Positions 24,460-33,395 of a stretch of DNA of 64,000 bases are shown here, piece by piece. The notes beneath the pieces are model-generated. The model had not been told where the DNA came from, did not search any database, and saw nothing but the letters and a program-made list of their open reading frames with translations. The DNA is taken from positions 124,001-188,000 of the forward strand of contig NZ_FNLO01000004.1 of the NCBI RefSeq assembly GCF_900095735.1, in the 5' to 3' direction. Position 1 is the first letter of the stretch; each line of letters starts with the position of its first letter. The translations under genes were made by a program, and so were the position numbers. This stretch comes from Chitinasiproducens palmae (GTDB lineage: Bacteria > Pseudomonadota > Gammaproteobacteria > Burkholderiales > Burkholderiaceae).

Positions 24460-24843
24460 CTATTCGTCGTCGCTGTCATCGTCGTGCTCGACGAGCGCGC
24501 TCTCCAGCAGCGCCATGCCGCGTTCCACATTCAACGCGGTCTGCACGCCGGGCAGGTGCAGGCCCAGCTCGACGAGCGTGATGGCCACTGCCGGCTGCAT
24601 GCCGACCAGCACCGTTGCCGCGTCGAGCACGCGCGCCATCGACGAGATGTGCGCCAGCGTGCGTCCGATGAACGAATCGACGATGTCGAGTGCCGAAATG
24701 TCGATCAGTACGCCGCGGGCGCCGGTGCTGGAAATCTTCTCGGTCAGGTCGTCCTGCAACGTCAACGCAAGTTGATCGTGCAGTTCGACCTGAATGGTGA
24801 CGAGCAGATAGCCGCCGACTTTGAGGATCGGGATCCGTTCCAA
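24460..24843 (-). CDS. rsbS: RsbS-type STAS-domain stressosome scaffold protein
   Basis: 127 residues, one STAS domain. The phosphorylation region reads ISALDIVDSFIGRTLAHISS, with Ser57 in VDSFIG aligning with the RsbT-phosphorylated Ser59 of Bacillus RsbS. The C-terminus is an acidic tail (ESALVEHDDDSDDE). RsbS and RsbR co-assemble into the large stressosome shell. The start is TTG at 24843, five bases after the rsbR stop; the family sequence MERIPILKVGGYLLV begins exactly there and no ATG is available. Confidence 0.92.
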   Translation of the reverse strand: MERIPILKVGGYLLVTIQVELHDQLALTLQDDLTEKISSTGARGVLIDISALDIVDSFIGRTLAHISSMARVLDAATVLVGMQPAVAITLVELGLHLPGVQTALNVERGMALLESALVEHDDDSDDE

Positions 24844-24848
24844 GATGC

Positions 24849-25733
24849 TTACTCGCTTGCTCCGCCGGATCTACGCTCGGCGGGAGCTTTGGTGCGACGC
24901 GAAATGATCAGGTTGCGCTTGGCGAGCGCGACGCTGAAGGCGGCTGCCAGCGTTGCCTTGGTCACCACGCTGCCCAGGTCCACGCCCAGGTGGACGATGG
25001 TCTGCGCAATCTGCGGACGGATGCCGCTGATGATGCACTCGGCGCCCATCAGGCGCGCGGCCGCAATGGTCTTCAACAGATGCTGAGCCACCAGTGTATC
25101 GACGGTCGGCACGCCGGTGATGTCGATGATGGCGATGGCTGCTTCCTTCTGCACGATGCCGCCGAGCAGATTTTCCATCACCACTTGCGTGCGTTCGCTG
25201 TCCAGCGTGCCGATCAGCGGCAGCGCGAGAATTCCTTCGTACAACTCGACGACCGGCGTCGAGAGGTCGAGCAGCTCCTGCTGCTGACGCATGATGATCT
25301 GCTCGCGCCCGTTCTGGTATGCCTCGGCGGTGATCAATGCGAGACGGTCCAGCACCGTGGTGACGTACCAAAGCACGTCGCGCTGCGTGGCGGCATCCCC
25401 CACGACGCTGGCGACCCGCTCGAACAGTGGCTGCTTCAGCGACAGCACGAACGTGGCTGTCTCGCTGGGCGAGAAACCCTGCTGCGCGCGGCTGCGCGAG
25501 ACCGATTCGAGCAGCGCTTGCACTTCGGCCCAATCCTCATCGCCTTCGGCGCCCGAAGCGATGGCGACCTTCAGGGCATCGAGAAAGCGCGCCGACTGCT
25601 CGCGCAATTCACCTTCACGCATCAGATCCCGCCGCAGGGTCGAGGCCTTGAGCTGGTAGGCGAGCCAGTCGCTCAGAATGGCTTGTTGTTGTGTGTCCAG
25701 AATCGACGCTAGAACTGCGTGCGGCTCGGCCAA
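24849..25733 (-). CDS. rsbR: RsbR-type stressosome sensor protein
   Basis: 294 residues. The N-terminal half (about 1-150) is helical and resembles the RsbRD_N or globin-like sensory domain of RsbR paralogues. The linker PLIGTLDSERTQ and the STAS segment AIIDITGVPTVDTLVAQHLL hold the likely RsbT phosphosites (Thr176 and Thr213, by analogy with Thr171 and Thr205 of Bacillus RsbRA). No heme-ligand or PAS motif could be assigned, so the signal is unknown. The start is TTG at 25733, supported by AGGAG 6 bases upstream. First gene of a five-gene operon. Confidence 0.9.
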   Translation of the reverse strand: MAEPHAVLASILDTQQQAILSDWLAYQLKASTLRRDLMREGELREQSARFLDALKVAIASGAEGDEDWAEVQALLESVSRSRAQQGFSPSETATFVLSLKQPLFERVASVVGDAATQRDVLWYVTTVLDRLALITAEAYQNGREQIIMRQQQELLDLSTPVVELYEGILALPLIGTLDSERTQVVMENLLGGIVQKEAAIAIIDITGVPTVDTLVAQHLLKTIAAARLMGAECIISGIRPQIAQTIVHLGVDLGSVVTKATLAAAFSVALAKRNLIISRRTKAPAERRSGGASE

Positions 25734-26397
25734 AATGGTCTCCTAAAAATAGGCGCCGCTCCAGCCTTGCGAAGTGCGGCGGGAGCGGTGAGGTACTGCC
25801 GGCAATTATAAGATGGCGGACTTCAAACGTGCTGGTTTTCCGTCGTGAAAGCCTTGCCCAGCCTGCCGTCGCGCGGTTGCCGCCATCTTTGTCTGCGGAC
25901 AATCATGCAAAGAGCGTTCCATGCGTAGGCATGGTCCACCGGGGAGAAATGCGAAGGTGCCGGCGCAACCATCGCAAATGGCGGGGAGCGGGAGCGTCGG
26001 CAGAATTCGGCAGAATTCGGCGGACCTCGCCGGAAGCCAGCGAGGTCTGGCGAGGTCTGGCGGAATGCAGCGGCGGCATTCGGTGAGCGCCGGCCGGATT
26101 CGTGTATCGTCGAAACGGCAGCGGGGCCGAGTAGCCCGAAGGCATGGTGCCAGCACCGCGAGTCGACGGTCCGGACTGCGCTGGTCTCGCTTGGGAACAG
26201 CCGATCGTCACGCACGACCATCGCCACCCGGCCGTTCCGCCCGGTTTGCCCGGACCGCTGCCGCGGCGCCTCGCAATCCGGCCTGCAGCAGTGCAGGCCA
26301 TCCGGATACCATCTGGATGCCATCTGCTTTCGTCGTCCGGGCCGTCGCTTTCGTCGTTCGGCGGCCTCTTCGCTCAACCCGTCAGGATCGCTGCCCG
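25734..26397. other. Divergent intergenic region with short direct repeats
   Basis: 664 bases between the stressosome operon and the small hydrolase gene. It contains tandem CAGAATTCGG x2 (26001-26020) and CGAGGTCTGG x2 (26041-26060). Open frames here have no recognisable domain. It should include the stressosome promoter; none could be assigned with confidence. Confidence 0.5.
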
Positions 26398-26943
26398 ATG
26401 TCGATACCCGTTCTTCTGGTGCCCGGCTACGCCGACTCGGATGCCAGCCATTGGCAAAGCCGCTGGCAGGCACGCTACGGCGACAGCCGCGTGTGCATGA
26501 CGGACTGGTTTCACCCCGTACGCGAGGATTGGGTCGCGACGCTGGATCGCGCGCTGGCGCCGTTCGGTGGCGACGTGATCGTTGTCGCGCACAGCCTGGG
26601 TTGCCTCACCTTTGCCGAATGGTCCGCGCGCAGCGGTCGGCAACTCGCGGGCGCCCTGCTGGTCGCGCCACCCGACCCAGGCGGCGCGACATTCCCCGAG
26701 GCGATCGTCGGCTTCGATCCGCCGCCGGTCCGGCCCATCGCCACGCCCACTGTCCTGGTCGCGAGCCGCGACGATCCGTACGCCGACTTCGCGTTCGCGC
26801 AACGGATGGCGGCGGCATGGCACGCGACGCTCGTCGACATCGGCGCTCGTGGCCACATCAACGGTGGGAGCGGACTGGACGACTGGCCCGAAGGGCGAGT
26901 GCTGCTGGCGCGCTTCTCGCCTGCCGGGACTGGCGGCGCCTGA
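26398..26943 (+). CDS. RBBP9/YdeN-type alpha/beta hydrolase
   Basis: 181 residues. The sequence starts MSIPVLLVPGYADSDASHWQ, typical of the RBBP9/YdeN serine hydrolase family. The nucleophile is Ser in VVAHSLGCLTF, the acid Asp in ASRDDPYADF and the His in GARGHINGGSG. The substrate is unknown. ATG 26398 is selected because it matches the family start, with AGGA about 10 bases before; the long upstream open frame is Arg/Ser-rich and not homologous. Confidence 0.88.
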   Translation: MSIPVLLVPGYADSDASHWQSRWQARYGDSRVCMTDWFHPVREDWVATLDRALAPFGGDVIVVAHSLGCLTFAEWSARSGRQLAGALLVAPPDPGGATFPEAIVGFDPPPVRPIATPTVLVASRDDPYADFAFAQRMAAAWHATLVDIGARGHINGGSGLDDWPEGRVLLARFSPAGTGGA

Positions 26944-27128
26944 ACGGCGCATCGACGTGGCTCCGGGCCCGCCCCCCGGAACCGGAACGCCGAAAGGCGG
27001 CAAACCCGCGGCAGGCAAGCAGCAAGCAAGCGGCTAGCAAGCGGCAGGGAAGCCGCAAGCGGGCCCGGCAGTACCCCTGGCGGCTTGCAACCGCCGCCCT
27101 TACCGAACTGCAACTCGGGAGAACGACC

Positions 27129-27803
27129 TTGCTGGTGGTCCACCATCTGAACAATTCGCGCTCGCAGCGCATCCTGTGGCTGCTGGAGGAACTCGGCCTG
27201 CCCTACGACGTGAAGCGCTACGAGCGCGATCCGCGCACGCTGCTGGCGCCGCCGGCCTTGCGCGAGGTACACCCGCTGGGCAAGTCGCCGGTGATCAGCG
27301 ACGACGGCCAGGTGATCGCCGAATCGGGCGCCATCATCGAGTACCTGCTCGAACGCTACGACCCAGCGGGGACATTCGCACCGCCACTGGGCACTGCGCT
27401 GCGGCAACGCCTGCGCTACTGGCTGCACTATGCGGAAGGGTCGCTGATGCCCCTGCTGGTGATGAAGCTGGTCTTCAACCGGGTTGCCGCGCAGCCGATG
27501 CCGTTCTTCGCGCGCCCTGTTGCGCGCGGCATCGCCAAGGGCGCGGAACGCGGCTTTCTGGATCCGCAACTTGCCCGCCACCTGGATTATCTGGAGGGCG
27601 AGCTGGCCGGCTCGGACTGGTTTGTCGGCAACGAATTCAGCGCCGCGGACGTGCAGATGAGCTTCCCGCTCGAAGCCGCCGCCGCGCGCGGCGCCTTGCG
27701 CGGCACGCACCCGCGTCTCGCGGCGTTTCTGGAGCGCATCCATGCGCGCCCTGCCTATGCCCGGGCACTGGCCCGCGGCGGCCCGTACGAACTGATGCGA
27801 TAG
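27129..27803 (+). CDS. Glutathione S-transferase family protein
   Basis: 224 residues. Thioredoxin-fold N-terminus with HHLNNSRSQRILWLLEELGLPYDV (divided by the active-site Ser region), the cis-Pro segment HPLGKSPVISDD and the glutathione gamma-glutamyl site ESGAIIEYLLERY, followed by an all-helical C-terminal domain with FSAADVQMSFPLE. It conjugates or reduces with glutathione; the substrate is unknown. The start is TTG at 27129 with GGGAGAA at 27117-27123, which is better supported than any upstream Met in the long Arg-rich open frame. Confidence 0.88.
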   Translation: MLVVHHLNNSRSQRILWLLEELGLPYDVKRYERDPRTLLAPPALREVHPLGKSPVISDDGQVIAESGAIIEYLLERYDPAGTFAPPLGTALRQRLRYWLHYAEGSLMPLLVMKLVFNRVAAQPMPFFARPVARGIAKGAERGFLDPQLARHLDYLEGELAGSDWFVGNEFSAADVQMSFPLEAAAARGALRGTHPRLAAFLERIHARPAYARALARGGPYELMR

Positions 27804-27853
27804 CCGCGACGTCGCTCGCCCGCCACAGACGGCGCGCCCAACCCGCCAAACGC

Positions 27854-27907
27854 GCCGCAGATGCCGCAGATGCCGCAGATGCCGCAGATGCCGCAGATGC
27901 CGAATGT
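27854..27907. repeat. 9-bp tandem repeat GCCGCAGAT, five perfect copies plus one imperfect
   Basis: Perfect copies run from 27854 to 27898, with a degenerate sixth (GCCGAATGT) after. It lies 50 bases downstream of the GST stop codon. Confidence 0.95.
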
Positions 27908-27944
27908 GCCACGAGCCGAGCCTCACGGCTCGGATGTCGGCCCG

Positions 27945-27974
27945 CCCCGCCACGCCCCGCCACGCCCCGCCACG
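27945..27974. repeat. 10-bp tandem repeat CCCCGCCACG, three copies
   Basis: Three perfect head-to-tail copies, followed by a C-rich run. The plus strand is markedly C-rich here. Confidence 0.9.
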
Positions 27975-28402
27975 CCCCCCCGCCGCCGCCGAATCGGCCC
28001 GCCGTGCGGCGCGCGCCGGCATGCCCCGGGCGCCGCCGCACGGCGACCGCCCCCCTCCCGTACCGGTTCGCCGCGTTAGCGCGGCAGGGGCGGCCGGGCC
28101 GCGAGACGGCCAAGCGATGATCGAAGAACGGCCGCACGGCGGGCGCGAAACGCGCGCTCGGCAGGCCCGCCGCAACGACGAGACGCGCGCGGGGCAAGGT
28201 TGTCGACGCGCTGCCGCAGTACTGTCGCACCGTGCACGCACGGCGTCGCGCCGGGTTGGTAGCCCGCGCCGCACGCCCGGCCGCGCTGATCTGCGCGTAG
28301 GCATCGGACGGCTCGGATGATAGAATGCCGCGTCGCAGCGCTGTCTGCCGGCCGGCGGGCCAACCGCAGCCCGCCCCGTTCTCTCGATAATTGGAGTGTC
28401 GC

Positions 28403-29119
28403 GTGTCCCCCAGACGCCTTTTTCAGCCGTTACTGGCATGCCTGATGATCGGCGGGGCCAGCCTGCCGGGCCTGGCCGCGGCGCAGGAAAAGACGCCCGA
28501 TTCGATGGCCGATCGCGTGCTGGCTTGCGCCGCATGCCACGGCGTCCAGGGCGAAGGTAACAGCCGGAATCCCTACTTTCCGCGTCTGGGCGGCCAGCCG
28601 GCCGATTATCTGAGCAATCAGCTGCGCGCATTCCGTGACGACCATCGCAAATACGGTCCGATGAATTACCTGACGACGTATCTGTCGGACGGATATCTGC
28701 ACGAGATCGCCACCTACTTCTCCAAGCTGCGTCCGACGCTGCCGGCACCGGCGGCGCCGACCGCCGCGCCGGCCACGCTGGAAGCCGGTCGCAAGCTGGT
28801 CATGGAAGGCGACGCCGCCCGCAAGGTGCCGGCGTGCGTGGCTTGCCATGGTGAAAAGCTCACCGGTCGCGAACCCGGCATCCCGGGTCTGCTCGGCTTC
28901 AGCAAGGAATACGTGAGCGCACAGCTGGGCGCCTTCCGCGCCGGTGTGCGACACGGCACCGCACCCGACTGCATGCAGCAGGTCGCCACCCGACTCTCCG
29001 ACGCCGACATCGCGGCGGTATCCGCCTGGCTTGCCGCGCAACCCGCGCCGCAGGACCTTGCGCCGACCGCGGCCGGCACGACGCAGCTGCCGCTGGTCTG
29101 CGGCAGTCAGCAGCGTTGA
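28403..29119 (+). CDS. Di-heme cytochrome c (cytochrome c4 family)
   Basis: 238 residues. A signal peptide (about 1-27, ending GLAAAQ) is followed by two CxxCH heme sites: CAACHG at 42-47 and CVACHG at 145-150. Each lies in a half of the repeated c4 fold, with Met ligands probably in KYGPMNYL and PDCMQQV. It is a periplasmic electron carrier, commonly serving terminal oxidases or dehydrogenases. The start is GTG 28403 with GGAG 6 bases before; an in-frame TTG at 28391 is less likely. It is 20 bases from the tri-heme cytochrome. Confidence 0.9.
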   Translation: MSPRRLFQPLLACLMIGGASLPGLAAAQEKTPDSMADRVLACAACHGVQGEGNSRNPYFPRLGGQPADYLSNQLRAFRDDHRKYGPMNYLTTYLSDGYLHEIATYFSKLRPTLPAPAAPTAAPATLEAGRKLVMEGDAARKVPACVACHGEKLTGREPGIPGLLGFSKEYVSAQLGAFRAGVRHGTAPDCMQQVATRLSDADIAAVSAWLAAQPAPQDLAPTAAGTTQLPLVCGSQQR

Positions 29120-29139
29120 GCGACAGGAGAGAACAGAAC

Positions 29140-30459
29140 ATGCAACGCAAAACCCTCTTCGCGCTTTCGACCGGCGTGCTCGCGCTTGCCGCGGCGCTCG
29201 CGCTGCTGCCGGGCCGCTTCGCGACCACGCAGGTCGCGCACGCCGAGCAAGGCTTCGGCGATGCCAAACAACCTCCGGCGCCGGCCGGCGCCAGCGAGCA
29301 GGTCAAGCGCGGCGAATACCTGGCCCGCATGGGCGACTGCGTGGCCTGCCACACGGTGCGCGGCGCCAAGCCGTACTCGGGCAACTACGCGATCCCCTCT
29401 CCGTTCGGCACGATGTTCACGCCGAACCTGACGCCAGACAACGAGACCGGCCTGGGCAAGTGGACCAAGGACGATTTCTATCGCGCGATGCACGAGGGCA
29501 AGGGCAAGGACGGCGAGTTCCTGTACCCGGCCTTCCCGTACACCAGCTATACGAAGATGCCGCGGGAGGACGTGGACGCGATCTACGCCTATCTGCGCAC
29601 GCTCGAGCCGGTGCACAACCCGAAGCGCGACAACCTGATGCCGTTCCCGTTCAACATCCGCTTGTCGCTGTTGGGCTGGAACATCATGTTCTTCCGCAAA
29701 GGTGAATTCCAACCCGATCCGAAGCAGTCGGCGGAATACAACCGCGGTGCGTATCTGGTGCAGGGTCCGGGTCACTGCGGCATGTGCCACACGCCGATCA
29801 ACCCGCTTGGCGGCGCGACTACCAGTGCCGCGTTCTCCGGCGGCCTGATCCCGATCCAGGACTGGTTCGCGCCGGCCCTGAACTCGGACAAGCGTTACGG
29901 CCTGGGCGACTGGTCAGTCGAGGAAGTCAGCGACTTCCTGATCACCGGCGTGTCGAACAAGGGCGTCGCGTTCGGGCCGATGGCCGACGTGGTGCACAAC
30001 AGCACGCAGTACATGACGCCGGCGGACGCGCGCGCGATGGCGGTCTACCTGAAGGCGCAACCGGTGCTGAAGCCTTCGCCGAAGCCGACCCAGTTCGAGG
30101 TGTCCGAGGAATTCGGCAAGCAGCTCGAACGCGAAGGCCGCGCGCTCTACGCGGCGAATTGCGCGGTCTGCCACGGCGCCCAGGGCGAAGGCACGCTGCC
30201 GCACTTCCCGCCGCTGGCGAAGAATGGCTCGATCGTGATGGAATCCGCGGTCAATCCGGTGAAGATGATTCTGCACGGCGGTTATCCGCCGGTGACGAAG
30301 GGCAATCCGCAGCCGTACGGCATGCCGCCGTTCGCGCATTCGATGACCGATCGCGAAGTCGCGGCCGTCGCATCGTATATCCGCATGAGCTGGGGCAATG
30401 GCGGCGAAGCGGTATCGCCGCAGCAGGTCAACAGCCTGCGTACCGCGCCGCTGGACTGA
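29140..30459 (+). CDS. Tri-heme cytochrome c (dehydrogenase cytochrome subunit type)
   Basis: 439 residues with an N-terminal signal/anchor (LFALSTGVLALAAALALLPG) and three CxxCH motifs: CVACHT (67-72), CGMCHT (213-218) and CAVCHG (341-346). The layout matches the membrane-bound cytochrome subunit of alcohol, gluconate and aldehyde dehydrogenases, which passes electrons from a periplasmic dehydrogenase to ubiquinone. No flavoprotein or quinoprotein dehydrogenase is adjacent. With the c4-type protein just upstream it forms a two-gene operon. AGGAGA precedes ATG 29140. Confidence 0.9.
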   Translation: MQRKTLFALSTGVLALAAALALLPGRFATTQVAHAEQGFGDAKQPPAPAGASEQVKRGEYLARMGDCVACHTVRGAKPYSGNYAIPSPFGTMFTPNLTPDNETGLGKWTKDDFYRAMHEGKGKDGEFLYPAFPYTSYTKMPREDVDAIYAYLRTLEPVHNPKRDNLMPFPFNIRLSLLGWNIMFFRKGEFQPDPKQSAEYNRGAYLVQGPGHCGMCHTPINPLGGATTSAAFSGGLIPIQDWFAPALNSDKRYGLGDWSVEEVSDFLITGVSNKGVAFGPMADVVHNSTQYMTPADARAMAVYLKAQPVLKPSPKPTQFEVSEEFGKQLEREGRALYAANCAVCHGAQGEGTLPHFPPLAKNGSIVMESAVNPVKMILHGGYPPVTKGNPQPYGMPPFAHSMTDREVAAVASYIRMSWGNGGEAVSPQQVNSLRTAPLD

Positions 30460-30765
30460 GCGCGGTCGCCGACGCCGCCACCCGGGCGGCGCAACCGGCA
30501 CCTGCCGCCGCGCGCACGCCGACTCGGCGCGAGCGCGGCGGCCCTGGCGTCGGTCCCTTGGCGGGGACCGGCGCCTTCTGTTTCCGCCCGACCGGCTGCA
30601 AGCCGGCGCGGCGAGTCCCGCGAGTGGGACGCCTTCCAATGAACGGCATGACTCGCCCGTGTGCCCCCTTCGATGGGCCCGTCGACGTTTGCGTCGTCGA
30701 GGCCCGCCGAAGCGCCGCGGCCACCGTTCGACCCGTGCCCTGACAGGCACTTCTGGCGAAATTCA
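30460..30765. other. Intergenic region between cytochrome operon and rhlE
   Basis: 306 bases. It carries a strong hairpin terminator at 30546-30583 and otherwise no recognisable gene. The rhlE promoter should lie in its second half; none was assigned. Confidence 0.5.
30546..30583 (+). terminator. Hairpin terminator after the cytochrome c operon
   Basis: A 12-pair stem, GGCGTCGGTCCC (30546-30557) with GGGACCGGCGCC (30564-30575), loop TTGGCG, one G-T pair, followed by TTCTGTTT. This is a strong candidate intrinsic terminator about 90 bases beyond the cytochrome stop. Confidence 0.75.
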
Positions 30766-32394
30766 ATGACGTCATTTGCACAACTCGGGCTCAGCGCGCC
30801 CATCCTGCGCGCGCTCGACGAACTCGGTTACACCACGCCCACGCCGATCCAGGCGCAAGCGATTCCCGTCGTCCTCGAAGGCGGCGATCTGATGGCCGGC
30901 GCACAGACCGGCACCGGCAAGACCGCGGGCTTCACGCTGCCGCTGCTCGAACGCCTGAATGCGCGGCGCGGCAGCGGCCGGCCGGTGCTGCGCGCACTGA
31001 TCCTGACGCCGACGCGCGAGCTTGCCGCGCAGGTGGAGGAAAGCGTGCGCCAATACGGCAAGCACCTGCCGATCCGCTCGATGATGATGTTCGGCGGCGT
31101 CGGCATGCAGCCGCAGATCGACGCGCTGCGGCGCGGCGTCGACATCCTGGTGGCGACGCCTGGCCGCCTGCTCGATCACATGCAGCAGGGCCACGTCGAC
31201 CTCTCGCACGTCGAGGTCCTGGTGCTCGACGAGGCGGACCGCATGCTCGACATGGGGTTCATCCGCGACATCCGCCGCGTCCTCGCGAAGCTGCCGGCGC
31301 AGCGGCAGAATCTGCTGTTCTCGGCAACCTTCTCCGACGAGATCAAGGCGCTGGCCAACGGCTTGCTGAACGCGCCGCGCACGGTCGAAGTGGCCAAGCG
31401 CAATGCCACCGCGCACACGGTCGGACAAACCGTCTATCTGGTGGACCGCGAGCGCAAGCGGGAATTGCTCACGCACCTGATTCGCGAACACAACTGGTTC
31501 CAGGTGCTGGTCTTCACGCGCACCAAGCATGGCGCCAATCGCCTGGCCGAACAGCTCGACAAGGACGGCATCGGCGCGATGGCGATCCACGGCAACAAAA
31601 GCCAGTCCGCGCGCACGCGCGCGCTGGCGGCGTTCAAGGATGCGTCGCTGCAGGTGCTGGTCGCGACCGATATCGCGGCGCGCGGCATCGACATCGACCA
31701 ACTGCCGTACGTGGTCAACTTCGACCTGCCGAACGTGCCCGAGGACTACGTCCACCGGATCGGCCGCACCGGCCGTGCGGGTGCCACCGGCGACGCGGTG
31801 TCGCTGGTCTGCGTCGACGATATCGGCTTCCTGGCCGACATCGAGAAGCTGACTGGCAACAAGCTCGACCGCGAGATCGTGCCCGGCTTCGAGCCCGACC
31901 CGAACCAGCGGCCGGAGCCAGTACTGCAGCGAGGCCGTGGCCAGCGTGGCGGCGGTCAGGCGCAGGGCCAGCGGCAAGCGCCGCGCCAAGGGCAGGAACC
32001 GCGCGCGACGCAGGGCGCGCGTGCGGGTAACAGCGAACGTCCGGCGCGTGAGTCGGCAGGCGCTGGCGGGCGCGGGGGCAGGCCGAATCCGGGCGGCAAC
32101 GGCGCCCGGCCGGCGCAATCGGCAGGCAATGGCCGCGGCAGCAATGGCGCTCAGGGCGGCAATGGTGGTAATGGGGGCAATGGCGGCGGACGCAGCGGTC
32201 GGCCGGCGCAAGCGGCGCAAGGCAGTGGCGGTCGGAGTGCGTCGGGTGGCCAGACGGGCCGGGTGACACGCGACAACGCGCCGCAGGCACGGCATATGGA
32301 AGCCGCGCAGAACGCGCGCCGTCCGCACGGCGAGATGCCGCGACAGCGGCAGAACGCACCGCGCGCGGCCCTGCTGGGCGCGAAGAAAGTCTGA
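30766..32394 (+). CDS. rhlE: ATP-dependent DEAD-box RNA helicase
   Basis: 542 residues. The helicase core has the Q motif (FAQLGL to [10 protein letters not shown]), Walker A AQTGTGKT (46-53), [40 protein letters not shown] and [10 protein letters not shown]. The order and spacing match RhlE. The last 150 residues are a disordered Gly/Arg/Gln/Asn-rich tail ([20 protein letters not shown]), typical of beta-proteobacterial RhlE and likely RNA-binding. RhlE remodels RNA, notably in ribosome assembly and cold adaptation. ATG 30766 starts the Q motif region. Confidence 0.93.
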   Translation: MTSFAQLGLSAPILRALDELGYTTPTPIQAQAIPVVLEGGDLMAGAQTGTGKTAGFTLPLLERLNARRGSGRPVLRALILTPTRELAAQVEESVRQYGKHLPIRSMMMFGGVGMQPQIDALRRGVDILVATPGRLLDHMQQGHVDLSHVEVLVLDEADRMLDMGFIRDIRRVLAKLPAQRQNLLFSATFSDEIKALANGLLNAPRTVEVAKRNATAHTVGQTVYLVDRERKRELLTHLIREHNWFQVLVFTRTKHGANRLAEQLDKDGIGAMAIHGNKSQSARTRALAAFKDASLQVLVATDIAARGIDIDQLPYVVNFDLPNVPEDYVHRIGRTGRAGATGDAVSLVCVDDIGFLADIEKLTGNKLDREIVPGFEPDPNQRPEPVLQRGRGQRGGGQAQGQRQAPRQGQEPRATQGARAGNSERPARESAGAGGRGGRPNPGGNGARPAQSAGNGRGSNGAQGGNGGNGGNGGGRSGRPAQAAQGSGGRSASGGQTGRVTRDNAPQARHMEAAQNARRPHGEMPRQRQNAPRAALLGAKKV

Positions 32395-32721
32395 GCGATG
32401 GTCAAGCGTTCGGTTGGCGCCAGTCCGCGACTACGCTGACCGTCGCGCACCGGCACAGGCGGCAGGCATCCCTCGCCTGCCTGATGCGTGTGGCGGGCCG
32501 ATTGGCTCCGCGGCCAGGCTCCGCCGATTGCGCGAACTGCGCCCACGGTTTGAACCCATCAATCGCGCCGGCGGTTTTGCGCCGATCGTTCGCCCTGGCC
32601 TACCCGGCCCACGGCGCGCGCGCCGTCGACGGCGTGCGGGTGTTTGGGTGTGCGGGTGTGTGTGAGCGATGCGCGGCGCTGCTGCATCGAAACGACGCGC
32701 GCAGCGACAGCCGTGCCGGCC
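32395..32721. other. Convergent intergenic region with a perfect inverted repeat
   Basis: 327 bases between convergent genes. GGCAGGC (32461-32467) and GCCTGCC (32475-32481) form a perfect 7-pair stem with a 7-base loop but without a T run. A G/T-rich stretch lies at 32637-32665. No gene was recognised. Confidence 0.5.
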
Positions 32722-33393
32722 TCAGATCATCGTTCGCAAGGTTTGTCGCTGCGCCAACCAACGCGTGAGCGTGGACGGCGACTGCGTTGCTGCGTCACCC
32801 TCGTCCGTCAGATCGAACTCGATGCCGTGACGCAGCCTAGCGTAATCGACGCTGACCCATTCTCCCTCGACCACCGTCAGCTCGAACGCATCGAAGGACC
32901 GCGCGTCGTCCGCACGCGTCAGCCCGTCGGCGGCTGCCGTTACCGTTGCCGTTGCCGCTGCCGTTGCCGCTGCCGTTGCCGCCGGCGTTGCCACTGGCCT
33001 CGTCAGGCGCCGAGGCGCGCCAAGGCGCCATTGGTGGAATGCGCACGCGAACACGAAACTCAGCGTGACGTTGCCACCGTCGGCAAGGTGACGTGCCACG
33101 CGCGCCGCTGGCCAGACCGCAACCCGCAGTCGCGCTGGACTCGGCGCAAACAACTCGCCCAGGCTCAACAGCGTGCTGACCACATAGCCAGCTTCATCGA
33201 CGTGCATCAACGACGCGGTGAATGCGCGCGCGGACACCGGCGCGTCGCCTTGCACCGTGTTGACAGACGCATTCGCCTCGCCTTCCAGGGCGTGCGCCAG
33301 CCAACCATGCAACGCCGTGTCGAATGCGTCGGTGCGCTCGCGCACCAAGCCAGGCACCGATGTGCGCGCCGTCACGACGGCAGCCGTCGACAT
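32722..33393 (-). CDS. Uncharacterised protein co-transcribed with a ferritin-like protein
   Basis: 223 residues, not recognised. The N-terminal half (about 1-130) looks globular (FDTALHGWLAHALEG, LRVAVWPAARVARHLADG, LSFVFACAFHQW). An Ala/Thr low-complexity segment encoded by GCCGTT/GCCGCT-type repeats follows, then an acidic C-terminal part (VVEGEWVSVDYARLRHGIEF). The start at 33393 is only 2 bases after the stop of the upstream ferritin-like gene, so the two are almost certainly co-expressed and may work together. Confidence 0.7.
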   Translation of the reverse strand: MSTAAVVTARTSVPGLVRERTDAFDTALHGWLAHALEGEANASVNTVQGDAPVSARAFTASLMHVDEAGYVVSTLLSLGELFAPSPARLRVAVWPAARVARHLADGGNVTLSFVFACAFHQWRLGAPRRLTRPVATPAATAAATAAATATVTAAADGLTRADDARSFDAFELTVVEGEWVSVDYARLRHGIEFDLTDEGDAATQSPSTLTRWLAQRQTLRTMI

Positions 33394-33395
33394 GC

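Larger units (their letters stand above)
27804..28402. other. Intergenic region with two minisatellites, no gene recognised
   Basis: About 600 bases between the GST gene and the cytochrome c gene. It is very G+C-rich, with 9-mer and 10-mer tandem repeats. Frames on both strands are Arg/Pro/Ala-rich with no domain. TAGAAT at 28321-28326 could be the -10 of the cytochrome operon, but no matching -35 was seen. Confidence 0.5.

Noticed and set aside
25921-26397. Upstream extension of the RBBP9-type hydrolase
   Set aside because: The frame is open but Arg/Ser-rich and non-homologous; the family N-terminus starts at 26398 with a ribosome site.
26990-27128. N-terminal extension of the GST
   Set aside because: The sequence is built from AAGC/GGC repeats and encodes Arg/Lys-rich residues; the TTG at 27129 with GGGAGAA begins exactly at the thioredoxin fold.
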